Counted from the stretch's first letter, positions 22,263 to 35,164 are shown. The stretch: 64,000 nt of DNA from Andrena cerasifolii (GCF_050908995.1 NC_135118.1:22205501-22269500); one strand, 5' to 3'. Notes: generated by a model from the letters alone, not told the origin. Made by a program: numbers and translations.

Positions 22263-25013
22263 AATTTATTAAGAAAATAAATGCATTTAGACTGAATAAT
22301 AGGAATTGTGCTTCGTAGGAGAAATGAAGAGTTCTATCACTTAATTCAACGACTGGTCTCACCTCCACGTTTGAAGTACTTAATGGCGGGTAATATTAAA
22401 TCGTTTTACATTAATTGCTTCGCAAGCAGTACTAATGCAAGCCATTGGCAGACCGAGGAGGGGAAGGTCGCCTTTTAAAAAGAAAAACGCGACTCCTAGC
22501 TATTATTTATTGGAATTCGTTCTCCGCTGGTGCCAAGTTCGAATAGTTCAAGTGGGAAATATAACAAAGGTTAAAACGGTGTTGCGTCGCAATAGCCAAC
22601 GAATATTAAGCAAGCTTTAAGACCTGATTGCCTTGACGACTCATTCGTCGCGGAACGATGTGTTTTTCATTCTCTAATGTACCGATGGTGATGGCGCATT
22701 TCTTTGGAAACCTTTGCTGCTATCGTCTTCAAACGCCAATAAAAGCTGAAAGGCTTATGTCAATCGGGCATGCCGCCACTGTTTCGCCGCTGTGCTTCTT
22801 TGCAAGCGCTACGATCACCATCGACTTTCCGAGGGACAGATTTCTTTTTTATCCCGCGTATTACGTCAAGCACGGAGAATTCGTGACCATACCAGTCGCC
22901 AGCGAATTGAAAAAGAAAAATGGACGCGCGATCTCTCAATATGGTACGCCTGGAAACTGTCTCTCGTTTTTCGCTTCTGCGATCGTGGAACGCGCCGAAT
23001 AGTGCACAGTAGCAATCGCACGATATTGATCGACAATTTTCAAACTACTATTTGGTCAACGTTTCTTGCATGCAGAGACCGTGCATTTTTTAGATTATTG
23101 TATTTTTGATAAATGTTATAGATTGAAAGGTGTAAAAGATTGGTGGGTTCCCTTGTTGCATATATACTTTTCCGTAGTACTTCAGATTAAGTACAATAGG
23201 TACTCGATGTCATTATAGAATCACTTGAATAAGTCATCGACTACTCATGGCACAACACGGTATGCAGTACTGTAGAAGCTTCAACAGAAAGGGCATTGAT
23301 TCTGCATGGAAAACTGAGTAGAAGCTGTGGAACGAAATTTGCCCCGAAGAAGCTTCCCTTTCGAGGAAATCGATTTTAAAAAAAAAAAAATTAATACAGA
23401 TGAACGTAACTAAAAATTGGGAGAATAAATAAATAAATATCGTATAATTGTCACTGAAATGAATTCTAGTATAAAAGTAAGCCGAAATTGTGAAATTACT
23501 TTTTAGAAATGGGACTTTATTTCCAAAAAAATCGATATATAATTGATATCGATTTCTACTCGATGGATTTTCAAAATAGATTTACTCGAGAAGGATGCTT
23601 CCTATGAAGAATCAGCTTTAGAAGGTACTCTTTCAATGGTACCAGTTAGTATGAACACCTCTGTTTTTCTAAGCGTTGCAATAATTCCAAAAATATGGAC
23701 GTTTAATCGTCCGTCTCGCGCAAGGAATTAAATGGAACGCCCGCTGACGAACGATATGGCCATCAAGGGCCGCGATCGGTTAACAGAAGAGCGACGGACG
23801 CCGACTATCATTTAAACAGAAAAATATCGGACGGTTTTCATTTCAGCGAGATGAAACGCGGTGGCCCGATGGTTTCTGCGGAATATCGAGCGAGACTGCA
23901 GTCGCGGGGTTTTTGCATTCCATCGCTAATATAATTGGTCGCTGTAAAACGGAATCGACGGCACCGGCCAATACGGGGACAAGACTGAAAATTGGAGAAA
24001 GAGATGAAAGGAACGTGGACGCCTTGTGCCGAGGGGGCTTTTCATGCAATCCAAATAGAGCGGGACTGTGATTTCTATGAAATCCAATGGCTTGCTTCGA
24101 ATGTAATATACAGTTATTCGCAAAAGTATCCAGCTACAGTATTCGTACAACATATTTTACTTATTTAAAGGGAAACCTGCTGTGATCGGCAGAAATCAAA
24201 GTTCCTTTTGGGAATTTTTTGTAGGGAAACTATACGTGCAATCTTTTTAAAACTTTCAGGCTACATTATCACGTATTTCAAGAAGTGAACGAACATTGTT
24301 TTTATATATATAAAACTAACGCGGTAATTCCAAATAGCACAAGTGTTTCGGAGCAGAGCCCTTTCAAGTCGATCAGGTTTTCAATCTTCCTGGAAAACAT
24401 TCGGAGACAGTTAGACGATACTTTAGATGGAAAAATTCAAAGCTCGTCTCAAAATATAAAGTGCACCCTGAATTTACTCACCCTTCGCGCCAAAAGGTGT
24501 TGGAATTCAGCTAAAGTGCTTCGAATATAAATCGACCTAATAACGAACACCTGTGACTTTAAACAACTTTTTTCTTCCGTTCGAACGAGTCGAAGGTGCA
24601 TACTTCGGTGTTAAGGCGACCACTTTTTAATACACACGCAGTATGTCCCCGCTATGACAAATTACTACGAGGATGGCGTAGAAAAAGAAAGAGCGGCGTT
24701 TTCAACGTGACACTTTGATAGCTGCCGGTTCTTGCGATTCTCTGAAGAGTTAGCCAGCGTGGTTACACCTTTTCTTGGAAACCAGTTTACGGTGCATATT
24801 ACGTTACGAGCCAGCGTTTCATCTTATTAAGTTTCCACGAAACTGTCCTATCCCGATAAATTTGGTCAAGCAACAGCTTACCTCCGGCATTTCTGTTCGC
24901 TTTGGAAGCTGTGTTTTACGACAGTAAAGGCTCGAAATATTAGACACCGAAGTGGGTAGATCATAAGTGTCTCGTAACTATTTTATGAGAATATTACAGG
25001 CCACTGTACTCAC
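22263..25013. other. Non-coding stretch
   Basis: No gene recognised. A short block near 24358-24390 (CCCTTTCAAGTCGATCAGG) resembles the dispersed repeat family but is too short to call. Confidence 0.4.
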
Positions 25014-25034
25014 CTTCGATGTTAAGGTGTCATG
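25014..25034 (-). CDS. Candidate 21-nt microexon, phase 0
   Basis: Read on the minus strand, a long pyrimidine tract ends CTGTCACCCTAG, then 21 nt, then the strong donor CGAAG|GTGAGTAC. The segment is open only in phase 0 and encodes HDTLTSK. The other two frames contain stops. Acceptor quality, donor quality and length divisible by 3 all fit an alternatively used microexon, common in insect neural genes. Host gene and neighbouring exons were not found, so chance pairing of good splice sites remains possible. Confidence 0.35.
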
Positions 25035-25589
25035 CTAGGGTGACAGATTGGGAAATAGTGAAAAAAAAATGCCGCAAAAGATTGTCCCGTGGGTGGCGTC
25101 TTTTTGAAAAAATCAATTCCGAAGTCCCGCGACCGCGCGCCTGATTGAGTGCGATCTGACGAGTACGTCTGTCCATGACTCACTGCTTCTACTTGCGCGT
25201 TGGCATCAGCCATGATTTACGAGTCAGAGCTAGCTTATACGGCATTTTTGAGCCGGTTGTGCATGGTTGCGAAATTTGAGTTAAGTATCTAAAGAAGGAA
25301 AATACAGTATGGCGCCTATCCTAGTATACTGGAACATAATAATGTCGTAAAAGCGGTAGGGAGTGAAGTTTGCAGTGAATCCCACTGCGTTGTGACAATT
25401 CAAACCCTCAGGAACACATTCAGCATGCTTTTTGAATGTTCAGTCTGCAGAAATGTAATTAAATTTTTGAGTCGCAGCCAGCTTTTATAATATTTTAAAT
25501 GCGGTAAATTTAATAAGGTAAAGAAAACACGTTAAAAATAGCTATATCAAAGTATAATTCTAACATAATAATATTAAAAAAAAGAAAAT
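25035..25589. other. Non-coding stretch
   Basis: A small open frame on the minus strand begins at an ATG near 25213, but the polypyrimidine tract of the 25014-25034 acceptor interrupts it. I do not call a gene. Confidence 0.35.
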
Positions 25590-25639
25590 CTGTGGCGCCT
25601 CCTAGAAAGCACTTCGCGACCCCCGGTTGGGAATCACTG
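25590..25639. mobile_element. hAT-type terminus fragment
   Basis: The reverse complement reads CAGTGATTCCCAACCGGGGG followed by TCGCGAAGTGC. This matches the common terminal pattern of hAT elements. A weak partner CAGTGAATCCCACTG lies at about 25377 in the correct orientation, but no target duplication was found, so only the right end is called. Confidence 0.5.
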
Positions 25640-26851
25640 CACTGATTGATAATACCGTGATGCTCTTATGTAAAATAAGAACGAATAGAAAATAACATTG
25701 TATATCTCCTTTATAAAGGAAGAAAATGATTGCGCATTTCTTTCGTTATTTCAACCCTTATTCTCTAATATTCCAGTATTATTTATTAAAGCCTCCTGTT
25801 AGACGTAGCATATACCATCAACGTTCCCTCGACTTTGTCTTCAACATTGACTATTTCATGAAGTCGAGGAGCAGTCAACGAGCACGCTATTATATACACG
25901 TGAATCCAAAACAAAGTTTATAACTAAACTGTCTATCGACAGAAAATCGATAGTATAATCTACGCCTTATCCCATTCTAGGCACCCCCGCGTCCATCAGC
26001 GATTTTCATCCCCTAGCCCTGCGAAACACTTGAACGCTGCCACCATTAGCCGCGCACTGGGAAGTCAAGGAAGAGGGCAGATTAAACGCAGAAAAACAAG
26101 GAGGAAACGCAAACACGAGGGTGGAGGGGACAGAGGACGGCAGGAACGTGTCGACAGCGTGCAGTCGACTGTTTGTTTCCCGGCAATATTTCAGGAACAT
26201 AATATCGCGCAGCGGAGAGAGGCGGTTCAGGCGGGTGGTGGTCGGAAGGGGCTGGTGGACAGAGGTTGGGTGGAAATGACAGCCAGTTTGGCTGTCCCCT
26301 GCTGGAGGCACACGCGAACCCTCGAGTCGACCCTATGGCCTGGCCACGTATATACATATCGACCCATCGCCCGCGACAGGGAGAGGAGTCCAGGACCTCT
26401 GACACGCGCTCGGACCGGTGTGCACCGCTGACAATGCGCGCTACTTCAAAGACACTTGAGCCCACCCATGTAAGAGGGAGAAAGGGGGAAAGAATTAAAT
26501 TGTCCTACTTGTTGACAGAGGTCCCGCGTTGCCATCTACAGGGATTTCTCGGTGGTTTGCTGGGAAGATTTGACCCAGGCATAGAAGATGCGAATTGTTC
26601 ATGCGTTTGCGAAGATTCATGTGGCGTAGAGATCTAGTTTCAAAGAATTGATATTTGAGGAAGTTAGAGTGGAGAGATTGGAGAGGAGAAGAAGGTTTTT
26701 AGTTTGGATTTTGTCGGTGATATTGGTGCTCTATGCGATGGAGGGTAAAACAGTGGGAGAAGCAGTTAATTGTAATGTCATCAGAGATAATTCGCCGGTG
26801 TTGAAGATTGATTCAAGCATTGTAATAAATCCCAATATTAACTGGAAGAAC
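25640..26851. other. Non-coding stretch with a GC-rich part
   Basis: About 26000-26640 is GC-rich with long overlapping open frames in several phases on both strands, low in domain-like features. I do not support a gene. Confidence 0.35.
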
Positions 26852-26955
26852 ATATCGACGCGCGTTACGAAGAGTAGAACGTTTCATTTTTTTCTTACGG
26901 ACAACTGCACGTAGAAGAAATAAAATGTGCTACTTTTCGTAACGCGCGTCGATAT
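26852..26955. repeat. Near-perfect 104-nt hairpin
   Basis: The left arm begins ATATCGACGCGCGTTACGAA and the reverse complement of the right arm is identical over those 20 bases. Both continue with AGTAG and a T-rich stretch. Arms of about 40 nt enclose a short loop containing ACAACTGCACG. It could be a tiny MITE or a hairpin RNA precursor. No flanking duplication was seen. Confidence 0.7.
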
Positions 26956-27083
26956 CAGAAGCTACCCTGGAAGAACACTGTTTTAATACAAAAAAATAGC
27001 TGAAGAATCTTAATGAAAGGGAACACAGAGTATTTACCAGATTCAAAATATCCTGTATGAAAGTTACACGTGACTATATTTAA

Positions 27084-27344
27084 CACTAGAACTACCATGC
27101 CAGTCAAAATGACTGGAGTTACATTTGGTAATAAATTTACCATTTTTCCGAATGAAAAAATGTACATATTTTTAACTAGTATAAATATATCTGTAATATT
27201 ATGTATATACTTTTTAACAATATAAAAATTAAAAAAATATGGATAATGCCTTTATTTTCCTTGCGTAACGCATTTTATAAATAACCATTCATTTTGATTA
27301 ATCTGGTAGCAATAGGTGTACATTAATTGTCGGTAGTTCTAGTG
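27084..27344. mobile_element. piggyBac-like MITE with TTAA duplication
   Basis: TTAA lies on both sides (27080-27083 and 27345-27348). The ends are CACTAGAACTACC and, in reverse complement, CACTAGAACTACC: identical over 13 bases. 261 bp, AT-rich, non-coding. TTAA targets and CACTAGAA-like ends are the piggyBac signature. Confidence 0.85.
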
Positions 27345-27348
27345 TTAA

Positions 27349-28317
27349 CCCAGAAATCAACTCCTAAGTAGTCTTCGATATTTAAACCATTATAACCATA
27401 ATCGTGAAGCATTATACATTATCTCTGACTGCCCTAAATTTTCCAATACGACACTTCTTTTAAAGAAGACCAAGTTGTCGCATGAATCAATATAAAAATC
27501 CACAAGCATCCCTAATAACTCCATCAACGGTTCATTGGGCGTTATACACCTACAAAGAGAGAAAATTCACGGCACGCGAACCCAGGGCCCGCTAATGCCA
27601 CGCAGGCTGCATCCCATAAGCTCTGGCCATTCACTGGCCCCCGAATATTACCGATAAAAGTCACGGCCACCGTGAATCCCGGTCGCGCGGAACAAAAGCG
27701 CATTTGAATACTATGCATATGTCGAGCAAGAAACCGCAAGGATCACGGTGAAAATATTCGCAGCCTGGTTGGGCGTTTAAGCACGCTCGTGCTCCAACTC
27801 GCGCCTTCCCTCGGTGATAAAAATGCGCGCCACGTATAATGCTGTCGCTGACAAAGAGGCCAGAAAGCCACTGGCGTATACATGACGAACTGCGAGAGGG
27901 CTGTTATGAAACCAAGATCGAATTTAAGGGGTTACAAGCGTCCTGAACGGTTTATTAAACGCAGTGGTCGATTAGGGAGTTTTTTTGTTTCTAGGAAACT
28001 CTGTGCGTCGACTGCAATGGGGAATGACCCACCCTCTCAACTTTCAATTTTAGTCTTCAGCATAATTATTATGCTTACAGTAACTAAGCCCTTAGACTTG
28101 TAAATTTGTAAACAACACTATTATCAGTAGGTGGCGAATGATACGCAATATTAAATAGATCCTTGAACTCTGAAATATTCTTACGACAAGTGAACGGAAA
28201 ATGTACGATACTCGCATGGCAGCGAACGCGGTAACTTCTCATGATCGAATTTGAGTTTGTTAAAATATACAATCGGTTCTTTCAATTCTGACCTCTTTAA
28301 TAGAAATGTAGGCACTG
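27349..28317. other. Non-coding stretch
   Basis: No feature recognised. GC rises modestly around 27540-27960. Confidence 0.4.
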
Positions 28318-28497
28318 CAGAGGGTGGCCTAACTCCACACGTTTGGCGCTCGTTTGATGAACGCTTTTACGATGTTTCGTCAACATGTTACTAGCGCAAA
28401 GCCTGTAGCGTGACTTTGCCCTAGTCACATATTCACGAAATGTCGTAAAAGTGTGCACGAAACGAAAGCCAACTGCGCAAAGTTCGGCCACCCTTCG
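28318..28497. mobile_element. MITE with long terminal inverted repeats
   Basis: The left end reads CAGAGGGTGGCCTAACT and the reverse complement of the right end reads CGAAGGGTGGCCGAACT. Inverted similarity continues for about 60 bases (CTTTTACGATGTTTCG against CTTTTACGACATTTCG). No clear target duplication, so the superfamily is open. Confidence 0.65.
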
Positions 28498-31113
28498 CTA
28501 TATGCTTGTGTTGGAGAATCAAAGGGGCGAGCTGAAAGTATTCCCGAATGAAATTGTGTGAAGGAATTCTTAGAAGTGTTGGAGATAAAGCCACTACTAT
28601 CACAGATATTAAATTAAACGAATTTTTAATGTGCATTTGTTTGGATTGCTGCCTTTACTGGCTTTCCCACTTTTTAGTGAAGAGACTTTTGATATGGTGC
28701 GTCCATATTATGATTCGAAAAAGACGAATGATGGTTTTGGATTCATTTTAGTGATAATTGATCAGGAAAGCTGCTTCGATTATACTGAAAGAGTGTAAAG
28801 GAAGTCTTAACTCACAGAAAGAAATTTATGATTTTTTGCCACGAATAAGTAATTTCGTCGATCTAAGTAGCTTTTGCATATTTACGATTCTTCGAGAGTT
28901 TTGTAATTTTTTTTTAAGAAGAAATTCTAATGTCTTCCAACGACTGGGCTCCAAATAAAAGTAAATACATTTCTGGAAAGTTTCCCGATGTTCTTGCGAG
29001 ATAATTACTCTTTTCAGTAGGAAAACGAAAGAAATATAAAACCGAATAATAGAATGCAGCTGAAAGCAGAATTTCCAAGTTCTACTTCTTATTTTACCCT
29101 TCCTCATTCTTTGCGGGGAACCGGACGTTTTGTTCTCGAGCTAGCAAATTGCGCGGCGAGATTATCGATAAAATGCATCGATAGATACTGTGCGACCAAA
29201 TGGACGCAAGATTATTACGGAGGATTTTTATATACTCTTTTACTCATTATCGGTAATAAAAGCTGGTTGTTAACCACGGAGTAGAGGCTATATGCGATCT
29301 TATTCGTTCTTGCTCGTTGTTCGTTATAAAGACGAAGAAATATTATAAACTTGTGATAATTCCTTACTAGGAAGTGACTTTGTTACATTATTACATGCTT
29401 AATCTCGAAGAACATTATTCGATTACTTGTAATGAACCGTATTTCTTCTTTGTATGTAACTTTGAATTATAAGCGATCCTTCTGTAATTAATATCTGTTC
29501 GTTTAAATACTGCAAGACGATCAATTCGTTTCAGCATTACTGTTTGACGATAAGTCAATGTGTACAGAAAATTAACTGATGAAATAATTACGTATATTAA
29601 TACGCGGAAGTAGGGTCGTCATCTCTCTGGCTTTCGGGCGGAGGCTCTCGTTTTAGTTCCCTAGGTAGTTCTGGCCTCCGGTTAGGGCAACGTTCATGCA
29701 TCTCACCTTGAATAGAAAAGTTCTTTTATTTTCAGGGCATGGAAAATCTCATGGGAACATTCACTGCCACGTGGAAACTCCAACAATGATTGCTTTGGTC
29801 GGGGGTGTGTCGTGTATACGTTACAGACAAAACCGGAAAACCATTGAAACCTAATTTCACTAGTTGAGACTACTGCTCGTGAAAGGGCTTTGTGGGAACC
29901 AGCTTTGGGTAGTAAAATCATGTTTTAACGGGTTTCAAGTTTACCCTGTAACATATAATATGTATAAGACAAAGGGGACAGAAATTTACGGTACGTCATT
30001 TTGCGACGCGTTAGGAAGCTACTGGTAACAGTTGCAACTTATTGCTAGGAATGTACTGCAGTGCGAGGGGAATAGAAGTGGTTATGATAAATAGCCCATG
30101 AATGCCATTACTCGAGTGTCCATACAGGGTGGGGTGAAACACCACCCAAAAGGGGGAGGTTATGAAAAGAAGTAATTGAAAATTTCCGTGGAATAAAATG
30201 AAGAATCACTATTTGGTTACTCTTGAAATTGTGTCAGGATACGCAGTGCTGCGTGAGAGAATCAGACCGACCCGTCCGAAAATAATTTCAACGATATCAA
30301 ACAGATGGATGGAACAAGATCAAATGGCGACGAATTAAGGATAATTAAGACCGATCAGTTTCTTGAAGCGTTCCTTCGTCCAAAGAGCACAGCTATCCCC
30401 CGAAGAAAAGAGAAATCTAGTTCTCGCGTTTTCTACGCTTATCTCTGTCTCGCCCATCGCGACTTATCGAATCAAGACGTTCTACGCTCGCTACCTCGAG
30501 GAGAATCGCTCCTTCCGTCCGCCAATTGCGCCTGGAGTTAAAGTTTCATACCTTCCCACTGCAACTGCACGTTGCTGACGATCAGACCAAGAACAGAGAC
30601 GCTTCGAGGGTGGGACGAGGGGGGGATGGGAGAGAAACGCGGTGGAGGAAGACACGAGAGGACCCCCTGGAGATTGATCTTCCAGATGATCCGATCCATA
30701 AATATCCATGGTAAGGATAAATTGTTAAAGGGAAAGTTGCCGAGCTCTTTCCACATTATTATCGGATTATCCCGCGAATTATTGCCTCCGTTGCTCCAAC
30801 GTCGAACCCTTGATCCCCCCACCTTTGCGAATCGTGAAAATAATTGGAGACACCGAGCAACCGTCTCCGAGAAATGACGATTTATCCACGTCCGAGTCGC
30901 TGTTCGGTGACTTTTAAGCGCGCTGCTTCTCGGAAGTTTGGATTACCAGTGGCATATAACGAGAAAGAAGTTTCACGTTTGGATGTTATGGGGTTAAAGT
31001 GGCGTAGGAGTAGAGGTTGTATCAAATCTACTACGTAATATCTTCTTTGTCAGATCCTAATTAATATAATTGATCCTACAGATGGGTGACGTTTTATTGG
31101 GATCATAGGTAAG
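28498..31113. other. Non-coding stretch
   Basis: AT-rich, with a more GC-rich part at about 30340-30720 that has open frames on both strands. No gene or bounded repeat recognised. Confidence 0.4.
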
Positions 31114-31259
31114 AAGTGAAAATAATTTGTAATGGTTTATATATATAACATTTCTTTTCTCCATAAAAATAAACTTAGCTATATATATATTTAGCTAAGT
31201 TTATTTTTGTGGAGAAAAGAAATGTTATATATATAAACCATTACAAATTATTTTCACTT
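31114..31259. repeat. Large near-perfect palindrome
   Basis: Centred near 31186. Arms of about 68 nt run from AAGTGAAAATAATTTG to AACTTAGCTA and back in reverse complement, around a short TA-rich loop. It would extrude as a long hairpin and may be a foldback element. Confidence 0.9.
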
Positions 31260-31270
31260 TTAATTCTTTT

Positions 31271-31334
31271 CACAAAAATAAACTTAGCTATATATATATT
31301 TAGCTAAGTTTATTTTTGTGGAGAAAAGAAATGT
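31271..31334. repeat. Second palindrome sharing an arm with the first
   Basis: CACAAAAATAAACTTAGCTA at 31271-31290 is matched in reverse complement at 31301-31320, and the flanking GAGAAAAGAAATG repeats the right-arm sequence of the palindrome at 31114-31259. It appears to be a partial duplication of the first hairpin. Confidence 0.85.
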
Positions 31335-33063
31335 TTAATTGCATCATTTTATGGTGAAATTCGAAAGGGTTGATTGGATGGTAGTGATCGGGAGAGGTTA
31401 GCGATTACTGGAAAAAGGTTGGGTTTAAAGCAGGCTATTCTCTTACAGAACCTCCCCTTTTACATCATCCCTTATATCACCACATATTTCTGTCGTTAGT
31501 TCTTCTCTGTTATACTGTTACTTTAATCGGAGACTACGCGCGCGTGTAATAAAAACGTTATTATTATCATATCTTAACTTGTTAAAATCACCTAGCTTAA
31601 CAATCCAGGATTCACTGTCACAAGATTGTAAAAAGCATGATGTTTACGTAGAGGTTTTAATGGTCGTATCTAGTACAGAACGGCGTATCATCACTGAATA
31701 CCTGCACTAAAGTAATATCGAATATGTTAAATAACGTAAGTGGACGTATTAATCTAGAAAATGTCAAGGTGCAAGTGATCGGTATAAGCTTATTATAAGC
31801 AGATAATGACATAGGTACTATTGATGTTAATGATTCGTAGCAAAAACAACGCCTGATCGTTTACTTATACTTTAATTAGCTACTCTTTCGTAACTAATTT
31901 CTGCCGAACAATGTTCTTAAAAAATAGCACGCGAATTTTGCGTACCTTCGGCGAACTTATTATCGACGGCATTCTCACGCAAAGAAACGCCCCGCAAACT
32001 TTATAATTAAATTTATTCCTAGTGTTACGCACTGTTTCGCGGATCCTTATGAAAGATGAACAAAATAACGAGAAAAAGAGAGGTCATTAATTAATTTTAC
32101 TAAATATCAAGTTTCGCAACTTTCCTCGTGCTCGATATCCTCGATAAGGTTTACCTGCTAACTGGATTATTTCTCGATCAAAAACAGAACTGGTGTGTTC
32201 AGGTATCGGAGATGGTAAAGAATAGATCAGGAAGTCGTCAAAATAGATGTAAGTTTAACGAGTAAGAGATGCAAAGGTTGGTCGGGAAATTGAAATCGAA
32301 GAAAATAGGGACGGTACAAATTTATAATATTATTCTCCATTTCAAAGCTTTGTCTTTCATAAACGCAGCATTGAGCGAGACCGTCCCTAGTCGATGAACC
32401 AGCGGACAAGTTGGAGCGCAAAGGGGTTAACTGGTTACGACTCTGAAACAAACTCGATCAATCGCTTCGATTCTCTCTGCCTCGCTTCCGCAAAAGGGCA
32501 AAGCGCGAGATTACTTCCGCCACGTTTTTCGTGTGTTTTTAAGAGAATTAGCCAGCCCGCTTCGCCTGCTGGCTCGTTGCTGGCCTGTTTATTGACTCAG
32601 GCCACGTTCCAAGTTCGCAGGTGGAACAGGGGCTTCGTGAAACGAGACGCGAACCAGCTTCGATCGGGAACCGAGCCGAAACCAGAGCGAAATAGCGTTT
32701 CGATTTTTAATTACTCCTGACTGTATCGTATCTTCTCGATTCCCCTTTCGTGATACACCGCGGCCACGAATAATTGCTCTCTGGAGAACGATTTTTAATA
32801 GAAGCTTATCGAAATTTTCGGCCAATTTCGCAATTTCTGGTGCATGCTATCCATTCGAGTCATTCCCCTTTCTATGCTCGTATTTTACAATCGGTGTGTT
32901 GTTATTATTTTCTTCTAATGTAAAATCGTGTCTATCGCAGAATTTATTAATGATTTTATAAGAGTACGAAGTGACGGAGAGGTTTATAGGTAGATTTAAG
33001 AAGAATCTTGGTCATAGGTACTTGGGGTTAATAATGAAACCTCATTATTGTTTGGTACACGTA
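31335..33063. other. Non-coding stretch
   Basis: AT-rich except a GC-richer part at about 32390-32780. No gene recognised. Confidence 0.4.
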
Positions 33064-33457
33064 CAGTGCTGGAGAAAAATATTGGGACACACTTTAAAAC
33101 AGAATAACTTTTTTAAATGTGGTCCAAACGACTGGAATTTTTTTGAGAAGCTAGAAGAATTAGTTTACTAGGTGAAGTGTTTCGTCGTTTTGAAAAAAAT
33201 TGCAATTGGTCGGAATAACGAAGAAAATAGTGAAGGTCGCTTTTCAACTTTTTTATCTGAGCTTGTGATGAGAATTTAAAAATCCTGCTTGTAGATTTAA
33301 GTAAGTTGTATGCATGCTAAAAATTTCATTGAAATCGGCAGGCATCGAAACATATAAAATCCTTAGGTTTATTACAGTTATATAGTTCCACCGATTTCAA
33401 TGGAATTTATCTATTATCTTCAACCTACAAACAGGATTTTTAAATTTTACAAACCTT
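33064..33457. mobile_element. Tc1/mariner-type foldback MITE, copy 2 (truncated)
   Basis: Starts CAGTGCTGGAGAAAAATATT after TA at 33062-33063 and then shares GAAGCTAGAAGAATTAGTTT and TTTCGTCGTTTTGAAAAA with the family. The right arm begins (CTACAAACAGGATTTTTAAA, inverted relative to the left) but stops near 33457, so the right end is lost. Confidence 0.65.
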
Positions 33458-34626
33458 ATATGTGATTAAGAATGCTGATTCCTTTACAAAAAATTATATA
33501 TATATAGTGGAGGTTGTCCTCGATGTTACAATTTCCTCTGTCTTGAGTGTACTTCTGGCATTCAGTAATTAAGTCATTACATGGTTACTGTATTATTAGA
33601 GCTGAAATTTAAAGTTTGGCATGCTATTATTATTTTTCATATTTTATAGGAATTCGATAAGAAACTTCAACTAAAACTTGGTATGCATAAGGTAACTATT
33701 TCCACGGTACATCGAATCGGCAATATGTCATTGATAATCCATGGATTACTATCAATACGTTGTCCTGTTGTCAGTTTCATAAAATCAGATGACTTCATAA
33801 AACTGGTGTTGCGTGCAGAGCATCTATGGCGTTTAGTGATCAAGAAATTGATGAGCATAAAGTGCTGTGTGTATGTACGATCGAACGGTACACGCGTCCA
33901 CGACGCATGAGCGAGCGACTGTGCTCTTATCAATGTTATCAGAGCGACTGACATTCCCCGTGTCCAAACGATAAACGTCTGAGTGCCTAACTTCTTCCTC
34001 ATTGCTGTTACAAGTTTTAACACTTCTTTCTCGATTTCTGTTGAAACCTGCAATTTATTTTGATAGTTATTCCGTGGAGAATATTTCTTGATAATATTTG
34101 TGTACGTAAAAATCGCGTCAAATCTAGCGCCAACGAATTAATTTATCCGGCAAACTTTGTAGATTCTATCTTAAACTTTTATAGTTCCGCAAAATTGAAA
34201 ACGGTGCAATGGGGAATTTTAAAAACATTTTATCGGCTTTTGAAATGATAACTTTTGTGTATTATATAGGGCCATGGAAATTTTTGTAAAATACAGTCTC
34301 GCAGGTCCCAAAAATGTTCAATCCCTCTGCACGACGTAAATCAATACATTCGTATTTATAGTCCGCTTTGTACGTAGTTGCTGGAAAAACAATTGCAGTC
34401 CCTCGAATATCATTTTCTACCAAATTTCTGTAGACATTTAAGGCACTTTACTGTTCGCGATACAAGCAAAACCAATATCCCGTTCCATTGTACGATTGCA
34501 CTGCGTTCATGTAAATATACGCTGTCGTTACCTCTTTTATACATTTTTTTTTGTGTTTTACAGATTTCACGTAATATTAATGTTACACTGCACAGAGAAC
34601 AATGCGCGTAAAAGGTAAAAAAAAAA
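33458..34626. other. AT-rich non-coding stretch
   Basis: A short TA repeat at about 33498-33507. Nothing else recognised. Confidence 0.4.
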
Positions 34627-34722
34627 CACGATATACAATAAATAATCGAAATTAATATCAGCGCGAACGTCGAGCAAAAAACAAAACACCGAGCTGTTTA
34701 ATTGTCATTTTATTATGCGAAA
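34627..34722. repeat. Local duplicate, copy 1
   Basis: The blocks ACAATAAATAATCGAAATTA, ACACCGAGCTG and TCATTTTATTA recur in the same order and orientation at 36037-36130. It is a direct duplicate about 1.4 kb away. Confidence 0.8.
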
Positions 34723-34878
34723 TCGAAGATATCGTTAAACGTCGATATAGTTGTTGGCGTTCTTGGCATAATTGCAATTACCTCGGTGATTGATCCCATT
34801 ACACTCTTCCTGGTACGGTTGCGGTTTACGCTGTCTTTGTCATCGAAACGATGCGACAAATCTCGCGGAAAAGTTATA

Positions 34879-35164
34879 CAGTGGCTCGCATTAATATTCG
34901 GACACTTTTTAAAATCGCATAACTTTTTTAGAATCGGTCCAAACAACTTGAGTTTTTTTCAGAAGCTAGAAGGAATAGTTTGCTAACTAACGCGTTTCGT
35001 CGTTTTGAAAAAAAAACCAAATACATTTTTTTTTCAAAACGACGAAACGCGTCAGTTAGCAAACTAATCCTTCTAGCTTCTCAAAAAAAACTCAAGTTGT
35101 TTGGACAAATTCTAAAAAAGTTATGCGATTTTAAAAAGTGTCCGAATATTAATGCGAGTCACTG
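34879..35164. mobile_element. Tc1/mariner-type foldback MITE, copy 3
   Basis: TA flanks at 34877-34878 and 35165-35166. Starts CAGTGGCTCGCATTAATATT. The right end in reverse complement is CAGTGACTCGCATTAATATT. Arms of about 138 nt are near-identical inverted repeats around a very short centre (286 bp in all), the best-preserved copy in the window. Confidence 0.9.

Noticed and set aside
24880..24910. Minus-strand donor CCGGAG|GTAAGC
   Set aside because: The only nearby acceptor lacks a pyrimidine tract and the segment would be 31 nt with no support.
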